64,000 bases of DNA, from positions 3,224,001 through 3,288,000 of the forward strand of contig NZ_CP085154.1 in assembly GCF_022788695.1 (NCBI RefSeq), read 5' to 3'. Numbering within the stretch: position 1 is the stretch's first letter; each line of letters begins with the position of its first letter. This stretch comes from Pseudosulfitobacter sp. DSM 107133 (GTDB lineage: Bacteria; Pseudomonadota; Alphaproteobacteria; Rhodobacterales; Rhodobacteraceae). Shown here piece after piece: positions 52,168 to 60,668 of this stretch. The notes under the pieces are model-generated. The model saw only the letters and a list, made by a program, of their open reading frames with translations, ran no database searches and was not told where the DNA came from. A program made the position numbers and the translations under genes.

Positions 52168-52854
52168 ATGAAAGAAGGCCCCGATTTCACCCAGATCGCC
52201 ATGCTGATGGGCGACCCCGCACGCGCCAACATCCTGACAGCGCTGATGTCAGGGCGTGCACTGACCGCATCTGAACTGGCCGCAGAGGCGGGCGTGACCG
52301 CTGCGACAGCCTCGTCGCATCTGGCCAAGCTGGAACAGGGCGGGCTGCTGTTGCGCCGCAAACAGGGGCGGCATCGCTATTTCGCGCTGGCCACAGAAGA
52401 GGTCGCACATACCATCGAGGCGATGATGGGGCTGGCCGCGAACCACGGCCATCTGCGCACCCGCCAGGGGCCAAAGGATATCGAACTGCGCACCGCGCGG
52501 GTCTGCTACAACCACCTTGCGGGCGACACTGGCGTTCAGATGTTTCGTGCGCTTCTGACCAAGGGGCAGATCGCCACCGGCCCCGACGGTCTGGACCTGA
52601 CCGACACTGGCATGGATCTGATGCAGCGCCTTGGCCTGCCGCTTGATGCGCTTGCACAATCCCGCGCGCCGATGTGCCGCGAATGTCTGGACTGGAGCGC
52701 ACGCCGCTCGCATCTGGCGGGCAAACTGGGGCGTGCTTTGCTGTCCCATTTCGAGACACTGGGCTGGGCATCCCGCGTGCCGAACACCCGTATCATCCGC
52801 TTTACCCCCAAGGGCCGCGCCGCCTTTGACGCGACATTTGCGAAACTGGACTGA
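52168..52854 (+). CDS. ArsR family winged-helix regulator, long form
   Basis: A 228-residue regulator, longer than usual ArsR proteins (about 100). The N-terminal winged helix is clear (LMGDPARANILTALMSGRALTASELAAEAGVTAATASSHLAKLEQGGLL). The C-terminal half holds CYNHLAGDTGVQMF and a CRECLDWSARRSHLAGKLGRAL segment with a CxxC pair that could bind metal or sense redox state. It is divergent from the NIPSNAP-ABM pair across 74 bases and only 3 bases before the zntB-like gene, so it may control both, with a divalent metal as a possible signal. Confidence 0.85.
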   Translation: MKEGPDFTQIAMLMGDPARANILTALMSGRALTASELAAEAGVTAATASSHLAKLEQGGLLLRRKQGRHRYFALATEEVAHTIEAMMGLAANHGHLRTRQGPKDIELRTARVCYNHLAGDTGVQMFRALLTKGQIATGPDGLDLTDTGMDLMQRLGLPLDALAQSRAPMCRECLDWSARRSHLAGKLGRALLSHFETLGWASRVPNTRIIRFTPKGRAAFDATFAKLD

Positions 52855-52857
52855 TCC

Positions 52858-53796
52858 ATGCCTCTCTATATCTACGACATCCTGCCCGACGGCACCGCGA
52901 CCCCCACGACCGACACATCGCCCACCGGCCTCAGCGGCTACCGCTGGTTCCACTTCGACCTGAAGGACCCTGAACTGCCGCAATGGGCCAACGCGCATCT
53001 GCACCCGATCCCCGCAGGTGCCTTGTTGCAAACCGAAACCCGGCCACGCTGCGATGTGCATGACGACGGGCTGATGCTGAACCTGCGCGGCGTGAACCTG
53101 AACTCTGACGGACCAGCAGACCAGATGGTCGCCGTACGGATGTGGGTCACCGATCAAACCGTGGTGACCGTGCGCATGCGCCGCGTCTTTGCCATCGAGG
53201 ACATTCGCAAGGCCTTGGAAAAAGGGGGCGGCCCCAACAGCAGCGCCGCCTTTGTCGAAGCGCTGGCCAGCCGGTTGACCGAACGTGTGCAAAACACCGT
53301 GTTCGAGTTGGCTGACGAGGTTGACGATCTGGAGGACGCCATCCACGATGACGATAATGCACCGCTGCCCGAAAACCTGGCCGAACTGCGCCGCACCGCG
53401 ATCCGCCTGCGCCGCTATCTGGGCCCGCAACGCGACGCGCTGATGGCGCTGGCCGCCACTGACACGCCCGCTGGCAACAGCCCGCTGCACCGCCGCGAAC
53501 TGGCCAACCTTGCAATGCTGACCGTCGAGGAACTGGACGGGCTTCAGAGCCGCCTGACCGCGATCAACGACCACCACGCCGCTCAAGCTGCCAATGTGCA
53601 GAACCGCAACAGCTATATCCTGAGTATCATCGCCGGGATATTTTTGCCCTTGAGTTTCATCACAGGCCTGTTTGGCGTCAACGTGGGTGGAATGCCGGGT
53701 ATTAACAGCCCCCTTGCCTTCACAATTCTATGTCTGTCAATGATCGCGATCACTTTGGTGTCGTTTGTGATCATGCGTTGGCTCAAGTGGATATAA
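52858..53796 (+). CDS. zntB: ZntB/CorA family zinc or divalent-cation transporter
   Basis: A 312-residue CorA-fold channel. The cytoplasmic N-terminal domain (residues 1-240) ends in a long helix (AELRRTAIRLRRYLGPQRDALMALA), and two transmembrane helices follow (YILSIIAGIFLPLSFITGLFG and SPLAFTILCLSMIAITLVSFVIM). The pore loop reads FGVNVGGMPG: GVN instead of the GMN of magnesium channels, as in ZntB proteins. It follows the ArsR gene by 3 bases, suggesting metal-responsive control. Confidence 0.87.
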   Translation: MPLYIYDILPDGTATPTTDTSPTGLSGYRWFHFDLKDPELPQWANAHLHPIPAGALLQTETRPRCDVHDDGLMLNLRGVNLNSDGPADQMVAVRMWVTDQTVVTVRMRRVFAIEDIRKALEKGGGPNSSAAFVEALASRLTERVQNTVFELADEVDDLEDAIHDDDNAPLPENLAELRRTAIRLRRYLGPQRDALMALAATDTPAGNSPLHRRELANLAMLTVEELDGLQSRLTAINDHHAAQAANVQNRNSYILSIIAGIFLPLSFITGLFGVNVGGMPGINSPLAFTILCLSMIAITLVSFVIMRWLKWI

Positions 53797-54141
53797 GTGC
53801 CCGCCACGCCCTGTCGGCCTGATGAATCATTATGCCGAAAATCTGGAAAATGTGAGCAGACAATGTCATTGCTGAAATTCTCGAATGACTCTTGTTGCAA
53901 GCAATTGTGACATCGACTCGCGCCTGGATTGCGGTCGAAAATCACAATACACGCTAACTTTTCCGATTAATATCAAATAGATATTCGAATTAGCCCCCAA
54001 CAGAAACACAGCGTTCTCGCGTTTCCGCGCCTGCAACGATGTCCCGAATAACCCCAAGATTATCCCACCCTTGCCCCGATCTTGCCGTGATTGGGCGCGA
54101 TACACGGGGTTAGAAACCGAATACCGAGAGAAGGGGACGGC
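53797..54141. other. 345-base non-coding gap before the LysR gene
   Basis: No convincing gene in this stretch; the open frames on the minus strand lack ribosome sites and family sequence. The middle (53940-53995) is AT-rich, contrasts with its surroundings and holds a palindrome that fits a LysR box. The rest shows no structure I can name. Confidence 0.6.
53969..53985. promoter_or_regulatory. Candidate LysR-type box
   Basis: AATATC-AAATA-GATATT is a perfect inverted repeat with the T-N11-A spacing expected for LysR-type regulators, 157 bases before the LysR gene start. Direct evidence of binding is lacking. Confidence 0.45.
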
Positions 54142-55047
54142 ATGGACCGCCTAACAGAAATGGAAGCCTTTGCCACAGTTGTGGATCAGGGAGGATTCAC
54201 TGACGCGGCCAAGAAGATGGGAATCTCCAAATCGGCCGTGTCCAAGCACGTCTCGTCGCTGGAAGCGCGCCTTGGGGCGCGCCTGCTGAACCGCACCACG
54301 CGCCGCGTGTCGCCGACCGAAATCGGACTTGCCTATTATGACCGCGCGCGCCGCGTGCTGAATGACGCAGGCGAGGCTGATGCGCTGGTCACGTCGATGC
54401 AATCTGCCCCGTCCGGCCTGCTGCGGATCAGTGTGGCAACCGATTTTGGCGTTAATCATCTGTCACCGGCCCTGTCCTCATTCCTTGAAGATTTCCCCGA
54501 CATCACCGTCAACATGGTGCTGAACAACCGCTATGTCGAACTGATCTCGGAAGGGTTCGACATGGCCGTGCGCATCGGCGAGCTGGAAGACAGCACCCTG
54601 CGCGCCCGCAAGTTGACGGAAACCACCAAACGCATGATTGCCTCGCCCGCCTATTTCGCGAAATACGGCAAGCCGGAAAAAATCGACGATCTGAACAATC
54701 ACAAACTGCTGCATTATTCCAACCAGTCCTCGGGCAACGTGTGGAAGCTGACCGCTCCGTCTGGCGAAAAACGTCAGGTGCGCACTGCGGGCTGGCTGTC
54801 GGTCAACGACGGGCAATCCTTGCTGAACGCCGCTGTGTCGGGTCTGGGCATCGCCTATCTGCCGTCGTTCCTGTATGCGGATGCAATGGAAAAAGGTCTG
54901 GTCGAGGACGCAATGCCCGACCTGCCGATGGACAGTCAGGGCATCTATGCCGTCTATCCGCCGGGCCGGTTTACCCAGCCCAAAGTGCGCGCGTTCATCG
55001 ACTTTCTCGTGCATGAGTTTGCCGACAAGGGTCCATCCGACTGGTAA
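54142..55047 (+). CDS. LysR family transcriptional regulator
   Basis: A 301-residue regulator. The start at 54142 follows AGAAGGGGA. The N-terminal helix-turn-helix is LTEMEAFATVVDQGGFTDAAKKMGISKSAVSKHVSSLEARLG, followed by LLNRTTRRVSPTEIGLAYY; the substrate domain begins about residue 90 (LLRISVATDFGVNHL). The sequence falls in the large group of AaeR/DmlR-like regulators, often acting on a divergent neighbour, but no divergent target is adjacent here. A terminator follows. Confidence 0.9.
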   Translation: MDRLTEMEAFATVVDQGGFTDAAKKMGISKSAVSKHVSSLEARLGARLLNRTTRRVSPTEIGLAYYDRARRVLNDAGEADALVTSMQSAPSGLLRISVATDFGVNHLSPALSSFLEDFPDITVNMVLNNRYVELISEGFDMAVRIGELEDSTLRARKLTETTKRMIASPAYFAKYGKPEKIDDLNNHKLLHYSNQSSGNVWKLTAPSGEKRQVRTAGWLSVNDGQSLLNAAVSGLGIAYLPSFLYADAMEKGLVEDAMPDLPMDSQGIYAVYPPGRFTQPKVRAFIDFLVHEFADKGPSDW

Positions 55048-55075
55048 ACCCGACCAAAAGTTACCTCGCAGAAAG

Positions 55076-55097
55076 CCCCGCCCCAGTGCGGGGTTTT
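55076..55097. terminator. Terminator between lysR and the OmpA gene
   Basis: CCCCGC-CCCAGT-GCGGGG stem followed by TTTTC, 28 bases after the lysR stop and touching the 3' end of the convergent OmpA gene; AAAG precedes the stem, so it can serve both sides. Confidence 0.8.
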
Positions 55098-56056
55098 CAG
55101 CGTTGTGACAACAGCACCGCTTCGACCCGCCGGTTCTGCTCGCGGCCCGCCGCGGTCAGGTTCGACGCAATCGGGGCAAGATAACCCATGCCCTCGGCCT
55201 GTACCTGTTCGGGATCGACGTTATAGGCATCAATCAACCGCTGGCGTACTGCTGCGGCGCGTTGTCGTGACAGGGCTATGTTCACGTCCTGACTGCCAAC
55301 ACTGTCCGTGTGCCCAACCACCGCAATCGTCACATCGGGCTGCGCCAGCAGAAACTTTGCCAGCATTTGCACAGAGGCAAACGGCCCCTTGCCCAGCGCC
55401 GAGGTGCCGGTGTCAAACTCAAGCCCGCCCAGAACGATGTGGCCATCTGTCAAAAGCTGCCTGTCGAAATCCGCAACAGGTGGGGGCGGGTCCGTGGGTG
55501 CGATGGCCGGCGTCGGGCGGTCGCCCACGGTCTCGGGTGTGCCTTGCTGCTGTACGATCTTCCCCGCTTCGATGATTTGCACATAGGCTGCGGTCGATGT
55601 CGTGGACACCATCAACGTAATCACGCTGTCCGGCTGTTCGGTCGGCCCCATGATGGCGGTCACAAACCGATAGGCCCGCATGTTCACGCGCATGTTCGGC
55701 GCGGGCAGCACTTCGGTGTTGAACCGGAAATCAAAGCCGCCACAACTGGATTGATCGCAGTCCAACGCGATGACATAGCCCGCCGCTTTCAACTGCGCGC
55801 GCAGGGGAACCAGAACCTGCAAGGTGGTCAGCCCGGCCGAAGCGATGCGCCACGCCTGACGGCGCACTTGGCCCTCGATGGCGACGGTTGGCACGCCCAC
55901 CCCGTATTGAAACGCCCCCGTCGGCGCGAGATAGCGGTCAAGTGCGCTGTTGCGTTCGACCGTTTCGCGCGCGCTGGTCGACAGGGTCAGCTGCAACGCC
56001 TGAACCGGCGCTGCGGCCCAGACGACCAAGGCCGTTATTGCCAGCCGCGCGTTCAC
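55097..56056 (-). CDS. OmpA-family exported protein
   Basis: A 319-residue protein with a signal peptide (MNARLAITALVVWAAAPVQAL) and a C-terminal OmpA domain (IAVVGHTDSVGSQDVNIALSRQRAAAVRQRL, RRVEAVLL). The middle (residues 25-190) has two Cys in ALDCDQSSCGGFDF, likely a disulfide, and no known domain that I recognise. A GTG start at 56056 overlaps the stop of the AhpD-like gene (GTGA). It probably binds peptidoglycan. It is the last gene of a four-gene overlapping chain. Confidence 0.85.
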   Translation of the reverse strand: MNARLAITALVVWAAAPVQALQLTLSTSARETVERNSALDRYLAPTGAFQYGVGVPTVAIEGQVRRQAWRIASAGLTTLQVLVPLRAQLKAAGYVIALDCDQSSCGGFDFRFNTEVLPAPNMRVNMRAYRFVTAIMGPTEQPDSVITLMVSTTSTAAYVQIIEAGKIVQQQGTPETVGDRPTPAIAPTDPPPPVADFDRQLLTDGHIVLGGLEFDTGTSALGKGPFASVQMLAKFLLAQPDVTIAVVGHTDSVGSQDVNIALSRQRAAAVRQRLIDAYNVDPEQVQAEGMGYLAPIASNLTAAGREQNRRVEAVLLSQR

Positions 56057-56625
56057 CGAAACTGGCTGTGATAGGCGTCGTTGGGGCGCATGTCAGTGGC
56101 GCTGGCCACACGGTTGGTCATATTGAAAAAGGCCGCGACCGACGCGATGTCCCAGATATCGCGGTCGGAAAATCCGTGATCGCGCAGGGTCTGACGGTGG
56201 GCCTCGGTGGTCTTGGCGCTGGCGACGGTCAGGTTTTCGGAAAATTCCAACATCGCCGCCACCCGCGGTTCCAGATCAGCCGCCCGCCAGTTCATCACCA
56301 TCTGTTCGCCCAAAATCGGATCACCCGACAGTTGCCGCACGGCAGCGCCATGGGCGGTCAGACAATAATAGCATTTGTTCACCGAACTGACGACAACGGC
56401 GATCATTTCGCGCTCCAGCTTGGTCAGGCCCGAGTCGCCCAGCATCAGGTCGTTATACAGCGCGGTAAAGCTGTTCAGCTTGTCGATATCAAAGGCATAG
56501 GCCTGCAACACATTCGGGATCATGCCCAGTTTGTCCTGACACACGTCAAAGTATTTTTGCGTCGCTGCGGGCAGCGGATCAACCATTGGCAGATTCAGGG
56601 CTGTGGGTTGGGTCTTGTCGCTCAT
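56053..56625 (-). CDS. Peroxidase-related AhpD-like protein
   Basis: A 190-residue carboxymuconolactone-decarboxylase/AhpD-fold protein of the peroxidase-related family. The ATG at 56625 overlaps the GNAT stop and is preceded by TGGAGG. Motifs: LTKLEREMIAVVVSSVNKCYYCLTAHG, with the CxxC redox pair and adjacent His of AhpD proteins, and MLEFSENLTVASAKTTEAH. It may reduce peroxides via lipoylated or thiol partners. The tail (NMTNRVASATDMRPNDAYH) is typical of the family. Confidence 0.88.
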   Translation of the reverse strand: MSDKTQPTALNLPMVDPLPAATQKYFDVCQDKLGMIPNVLQAYAFDIDKLNSFTALYNDLMLGDSGLTKLEREMIAVVVSSVNKCYYCLTAHGAAVRQLSGDPILGEQMVMNWRAADLEPRVAAMLEFSENLTVASAKTTEAHRQTLRDHGFSDRDIWDIASVAAFFNMTNRVASATDMRPNDAYHSQFR

Positions 56626-57344
56626 GTTGCATCCTCCAGATGTCTGTAATGATAGCGCCCGACTTCGGTAAAGCCGCTTTTTTGATATAGCGCGTTGGCC
56701 GCTGTGTTTGTCGCCACGCACAGAACCGACAGGCTGTGCGCCCCGTTTTCCTGCGCCCAAAAAGCCGCCTTGCGCATCATCCAGTCAGCCACACCCTGAC
56801 GGCGCTGGTGTTCCAGAACTTCGACCGCATGGACCATGCACACGCCGTCATGGATAGCGGCAAAGGCAACACCTGCGGGTTGTTCGTTCCAGCGCGACAG
56901 GATCGCGGTTTTCAGCCTGGCCCGCGCCATCACCGCCAGACGGGCCGGGCCGATACCGCCCTTGGCCCAGATTTCTTCCATGATCGCCAGCGGCTCCCAT
57001 ATGGAAAAGGCCGTGACTTTGGGGATCGGCTTGTCGGTCAGTGTCCCAACGGGTGTGATATAAAGCACAACCGGGTCGATCACGACAAAGCCGCGCGCTT
57101 CCAGCATCGCGTCCAGCGCGTCGTCCCCTTCGCGCACCTGAAACAAAGGTTCCTGATCCAGCGCCGCCATCCCGGAAATGGCGGCGTCGATGTCGCCCTC
57201 ACTCACCGGCCCCGTGGCCGAGGCCGCCGAAACACGTTTGCCGCCGCATTGTCCCTCGCGCAACATCCACGATCCCAGTGGAATGAACCGCGCTGCTGGC
57301 CAGGTCGCGTCGCATACATCATACAGTTTCTGTACTGTTGTCAT
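56622..57344 (-). CDS. GNAT family N-acetyltransferase
   Basis: A 240-residue protein. The acetyltransferase core is at the C-terminus: VHAVEVLEHQRRQGVADWMMRKAAFWAQ (acetyl-CoA loop) and LCVATNTAANALYQKSGFTEVGRYHYRH. The N-terminal 100 residues look like a second, weaker GNAT-like repeat. Substrate unknown. It overlaps the CinA-like gene upstream and the AhpD-like gene downstream by 4 bases each. Confidence 0.85.
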   Translation of the reverse strand: MTTVQKLYDVCDATWPAARFIPLGSWMLREGQCGGKRVSAASATGPVSEGDIDAAISGMAALDQEPLFQVREGDDALDAMLEARGFVVIDPVVLYITPVGTLTDKPIPKVTAFSIWEPLAIMEEIWAKGGIGPARLAVMARARLKTAILSRWNEQPAGVAFAAIHDGVCMVHAVEVLEHQRRQGVADWMMRKAAFWAQENGAHSLSVLCVATNTAANALYQKSGFTEVGRYHYRHLEDAT

Positions 57345-58063
57345 GCCGGAAACTCTGCATCCAGCGCGGCCACTGCGGCGTCCAGCATCGCCGCATCGGT
57401 GCCGCGCAAAACAATGTTCGCGCCATATCGCCCGTCCTTTTGAAACGGATAGGATCCGATCGACAGGGCCGGATAGGCCCGCGCCAGTTCCCCCAAGGGG
57501 CCGGCAATGTCCCCCTCGCCGCGATCAATGCGCCGGGTGCGACTGATCAGGGGTGCCCCGCCTGTCAGGGTGGGCAGAACGCTTTGAACCATCGCCTGAA
57601 ACACCGCTGGCACCCCCGCCATCACATGCACGTTTTCCATGGTAAAGCCGGGGGCAATCGAAACAGGGTTTTCGATCAGCACAGCCCCGTCGGGAATGCG
57701 CGCCATGCGCTGGCGTGCGGTGTTGAATTCCATCCCCTGCCGGTTGTAATGCGCCTGAAGCAATGCCCGCGCATCATCGCGCACATCGATATGCGCCCCA
57801 AAGGCTGCCGCGATGCAATCGGCGGTAATATCGTCATGGGTCGGGCCGATGCCGCCGCTGGTGAACACGTGCTCATAAGCCGCCGACAGCGCCTTGACCG
57901 CCTCGGTGATTGCATCCGCGTCGTCGCTGACAACGCGCACCTCGCGCAGGTCGATGCCGCGTTCGGTCAGTTGTCCGGCCAGATGATACATGTTGCTGTC
58001 GCGGGTGCGCCCCGACAGGATCTCGTCGCCGATCACCAGCATGGCTGCGGTTGGTTGTGTCAT
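57341..58063 (-). CDS. Molybdopterin-binding (CinA N-terminal/MoaB-like) protein
   Basis: A 240-residue protein with only the COG1058 (CinA N-terminal) domain: AAMLVIGDEILSGRTRDSNMYHLAGQL, then HVFTSGGIGPTHDDITADCIAAAFG and HVMAGVPAVFQAMV. It lacks the C-terminal nicotinamide-nucleotide amidase half of full CinA, as is normal in alphaproteobacteria. ADP-ribose pyrophosphatase activity is known for this domain in some CinA proteins. The start at 58063 heads the overlapping operon; sfsA is divergent 49 bases away. Confidence 0.88.
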   Translation of the reverse strand: MTQPTAAMLVIGDEILSGRTRDSNMYHLAGQLTERGIDLREVRVVSDDADAITEAVKALSAAYEHVFTSGGIGPTHDDITADCIAAAFGAHIDVRDDARALLQAHYNRQGMEFNTARQRMARIPDGAVLIENPVSIAPGFTMENVHVMAGVPAVFQAMVQSVLPTLTGGAPLISRTRRIDRGEGDIAGPLGELARAYPALSIGSYPFQKDGRYGANIVLRGTDAAMLDAAVAALDAEFPA

Positions 58064-58112
58064 CCGGGCGGTTCCCTTAAGCCTGTGTTGCCCAAGGTAT
58101 AGGCCCGCCCTC

Positions 58113-58817
58113 ATGCGCTTTCAAACCCAACTTGTCCCTGCCCGCCTGCTCCGGCGATATAAACGCTTTCTGGCCGACTGTACGCTGGAAGACCGCACCG
58201 AAATCACCGCCCATTGCGCCAACCCCGGCTCGATGATGGGGCTGGCCGAAGCGGGCATGAAAATCTGGCTGGAGCCCAATGACGACCCCAAGAAAAAGCT
58301 GAAATACGGCTGGCGTCTGGTCGATCACGAAAACGGGCATTTCACCGGCGTTGACACATCTGTGCCCAACCGCGCCTTGCGTGCGGCGCTTGAGACCCGC
58401 CAGATCGGCCCTCTGGCGGCCTATGGCACTGTGCGGCCCGAGGTGAAATACGGCACCAGCAGCCGCATTGATTTCCTGCTGAGCGAACCGGGCCTGCCCG
58501 ATGCCTATGTCGAGGTGAAATCCGTGACCCTGAACCGCCAACCCGGACTGGCCGAATTTCCCGATAGCGTGACCGCGCGCGGGGCCAGGCATTTGGGCGA
58601 ATTGACCCGCATGGTACAGGACGGCCATCGCGCGGTGATGCTGTATCTGGTGCAACGCACCGATTGCACCCGTTTCGCGCTGGCGGGCGATATTGACCCT
58701 GCTTATGCCGCCGCCTATGCCACCGCCACACACGCCGGGGTGGAAACCATTTGCATCGGCACCCATATAACCCCGCAAGCGATCACAATTGCCGATCCTC
58801 TGACCGTTGATATGTAA
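58113..58817 (+). CDS. sfsA: SfsA family protein
   Basis: A 234-residue protein of the sugar fermentation stimulation family, recognised by MRFQTQLVPARLLRRYKRFLADC, ITAHCANPGSMMGL, KYGTSSRIDFLLSE and YVEVKSVTL, the last two holding the nuclease-like Asp/Glu-Lys residues. Function is unsettled: originally linked to maltose metabolism, with possible DNA binding or nuclease activity. It is divergent from the cinA-like operon and 69 bases before map. Confidence 0.92.
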   Translation: MRFQTQLVPARLLRRYKRFLADCTLEDRTEITAHCANPGSMMGLAEAGMKIWLEPNDDPKKKLKYGWRLVDHENGHFTGVDTSVPNRALRAALETRQIGPLAAYGTVRPEVKYGTSSRIDFLLSEPGLPDAYVEVKSVTLNRQPGLAEFPDSVTARGARHLGELTRMVQDGHRAVMLYLVQRTDCTRFALAGDIDPAYAAAYATATHAGVETICIGTHITPQAITIADPLTVDM

Positions 58818-58886
58818 GCAACTCTGGCAATTTTTCTGCACTTGCATTACAATTGTGCAAATTCTCAGGACCAACGGAGACCTCTG

Positions 58887-59696
58887 TTGAAACAAGAAAA
58901 CCGGGGCCGTCTGACCAAAGACGGCATACGCATTTACGATCCGTCTGACTCCGCTGGTATGTACGCCGCCGGAGCACTGGCTTCGCGTATCCTTGATGCG
59001 ATGTCCGAACATGTTTTTCCCGGTCAGACCACGGCCGAGATTGACCGGATAATCACCGACATGGTGGACGCGGCGGGCGCCAAATCGGCGACCATCGGCT
59101 ACAAGGGCTATGAACACGCCAGCTGCATCAGCGTGAACCATGTGGTGTGCCACGGCATCCCCGGCGACAAGAAGCTGAAGGATGGCGACATTCTGAACAT
59201 CGACGTCACCGTGATCGTTGATGGATGGTTTGGTGACACCAGCCGCATGTATGTGGCAGGCAAACTACCCCGCAAGGCCGAGCGTCTGATCCAAGTGACC
59301 CACGACGCGCTGATGCGAGGGATCGAAGCGGTGAAGCCGGGCAATACATTCGGCGATATCGGCTATGCCATCCAAAGCTTTGTCGAAGCGCACCGCATGT
59401 CGGTGGTCCGCGATTTCTGCGGGCATGGGCTGGGCCGCGTCTTTCACGCGCCGCCGAACGTGTTGCACTATGGCCGCCAGGGCGCAGGTGCGCGGTTGGA
59501 GCCCGGCATGTTCTTTACCATCGAACCGATGGTGAACCTTGGCCGCGCCGAGACAAAAACGCTGGCCGACGACTGGACCGCCGTAACCCGCGACAAATCG
59601 CTGTCTGCACAGTTTGAACATTCGGTTGGTGTGACGGAAACCGGTGTTGAAATCTTTACCCTCTCCGAGGCCGGAACGTTCCACCCGACCTACTAG
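58887..59696 (+). CDS. map: Methionine aminopeptidase type I
   Basis: A 269-residue metalloenzyme removing N-terminal Met. A TTG start at 58887 is chosen because GGAGA lies 6 bases upstream and the length then fits the family. Motifs: KGYEHASCISVNHVVCHGIPG with a conserved His, the metal Asp in ILNIDVTVIVDGWFGDTSRMY, the metal His in FCGHGLGRVFHAPPNVLHY, the Glu in MFFTIEPM and the last Glu in FEHSVGVTETGVEIFT. An IS110-type transposase gene begins (3' end) 12 bases after the stop. Confidence 0.93.
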   Translation: MKQENRGRLTKDGIRIYDPSDSAGMYAAGALASRILDAMSEHVFPGQTTAEIDRIITDMVDAAGAKSATIGYKGYEHASCISVNHVVCHGIPGDKKLKDGDILNIDVTVIVDGWFGDTSRMYVAGKLPRKAERLIQVTHDALMRGIEAVKPGNTFGDIGYAIQSFVEAHRMSVVRDFCGHGLGRVFHAPPNVLHYGRQGAGARLEPGMFFTIEPMVNLGRAETKTLADDWTAVTRDKSLSAQFEHSVGVTETGVEIFTLSEAGTFHPTY

Positions 59697-59708
59697 CAAC
59701 TGTATTTC

Positions 59709-60668
59709 TCAAGCGAGTTGAGTAGTCCATTTCTGCCGACTTTTGCAAAGGGCGTTCACGATTGTCACAAGCTTTCTTGCGACGGCGGTGATTATCACTT
59801 TGTGTGGTTTTCCGGCTTCGCGAAGGCGGTCTGCGAACGGCTTCAGGACGGGATTGTGGTGACTGGCGACGAGCGCCGCCTGGAACATAACGTGTCGCAG
59901 CGGGCGCCGGCCGCCTCCGATAGCGCGCTTGCCCCGCATCGCGCCGCTGTCATGGGCAATGGGCGCAAGGCCTGTCAGCGCGGCGGCTTGTTCGCCCGTG
60001 ATCTGGCCGAGTTCCGGCATTTCAGCGATCAACATCGTGCTGGCGACCGGGCCAATGCCGGGAACTGAACGCAAGATGGCAGCAGTCGTGGCAAGGCCTT
60101 CCTCTGAGGCGATGATCTGTTCGATCCGGACCTCAAGTCCTGCAATCTGGCGATCCAGTAGGTCTTTCAGGTCACCATCCATGACGTCGAACAGATCATC
60201 CGAACCCAGTTTCGCATGCGCCTTGATTTGCGCCAAAAGCCGTTTGCGTGTTTCGACGAGCTGACCACGCTTGGACACCAAAGCCCTGAGAAGACGTATC
60301 TTTTCATGCGGCAAGGTCCGCCCTGCATCAGGCCGAAAGGCCATGAACCGCGCGATAAGCTCCGCGTCGATCCTATCCGTTTTCGCCCGCGTGCCCCGGC
60401 TGGCGGCAAAGGCTTTGATTTGCGCGGGCGGCAGTTGCCTGGTCGCGACCCCTGCAACGTCGAGGGCCGACCACAGACGCCATTCCTGCCCCCCTGTGGC
60501 CTCAAAACAAACCAGCGCACAGGCTGACTTTGCCAGGGCGCCCACGCGCGCATGCCCGTCCTCGGAATTGGGCAATCGAAGTCTCTGATTGCTTGGCAGG
60601 CAATGAATGTCCAGCCAATCGCGGCTGACATCTATGCCAAGGATTGCGTCTCGTGTTATCCTGTTCAT
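59709..60668 (-). CDS. IS110-family transposase (DEDD recombinase)
   Basis: A 319-residue recombinase. The N-terminal RuvC-like DEDD part shows AILGIDVSRDWLDIH (first Asp), LVCFEATGGQEW (Glu) and RAKTDRIDAELIARF (Asp pair). A coiled-coil region follows (residues about 140-200), and the C-terminal Transposase_20 part has SVPGIGPVASTMLIAEMPEL and the Ser-containing HDSGAMRGKRAIGGGRRPLRHVMF. The ATG at 60668 is chosen as the start of IS110 homology, although the frame is open to 60782. It appears intact. Confidence 0.93.
   Translation of the reverse strand: MNRITRDAILGIDVSRDWLDIHCLPSNQRLRLPNSEDGHARVGALAKSACALVCFEATGGQEWRLWSALDVAGVATRQLPPAQIKAFAASRGTRAKTDRIDAELIARFMAFRPDAGRTLPHEKIRLLRALVSKRGQLVETRKRLLAQIKAHAKLGSDDLFDVMDGDLKDLLDRQIAGLEVRIEQIIASEEGLATTAAILRSVPGIGPVASTMLIAEMPELGQITGEQAAALTGLAPIAHDSGAMRGKRAIGGGRRPLRHVMFQAALVASHHNPVLKPFADRLREAGKPHKVIITAVARKLVTIVNALCKSRQKWTTQLA

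Noticed and set aside
53866..54105. 79-codon minus-strand frame in the gap before lysR
   Set aside because: No ribosome site, no recognisable domain, and it crosses the palindrome and AT-rich promoter-like part.
57341..58063. Full CinA with nicotinamide-nucleotide amidase activity
   Set aside because: Only the N-terminal molybdopterin-binding-type domain is encoded; the amidase half is absent.
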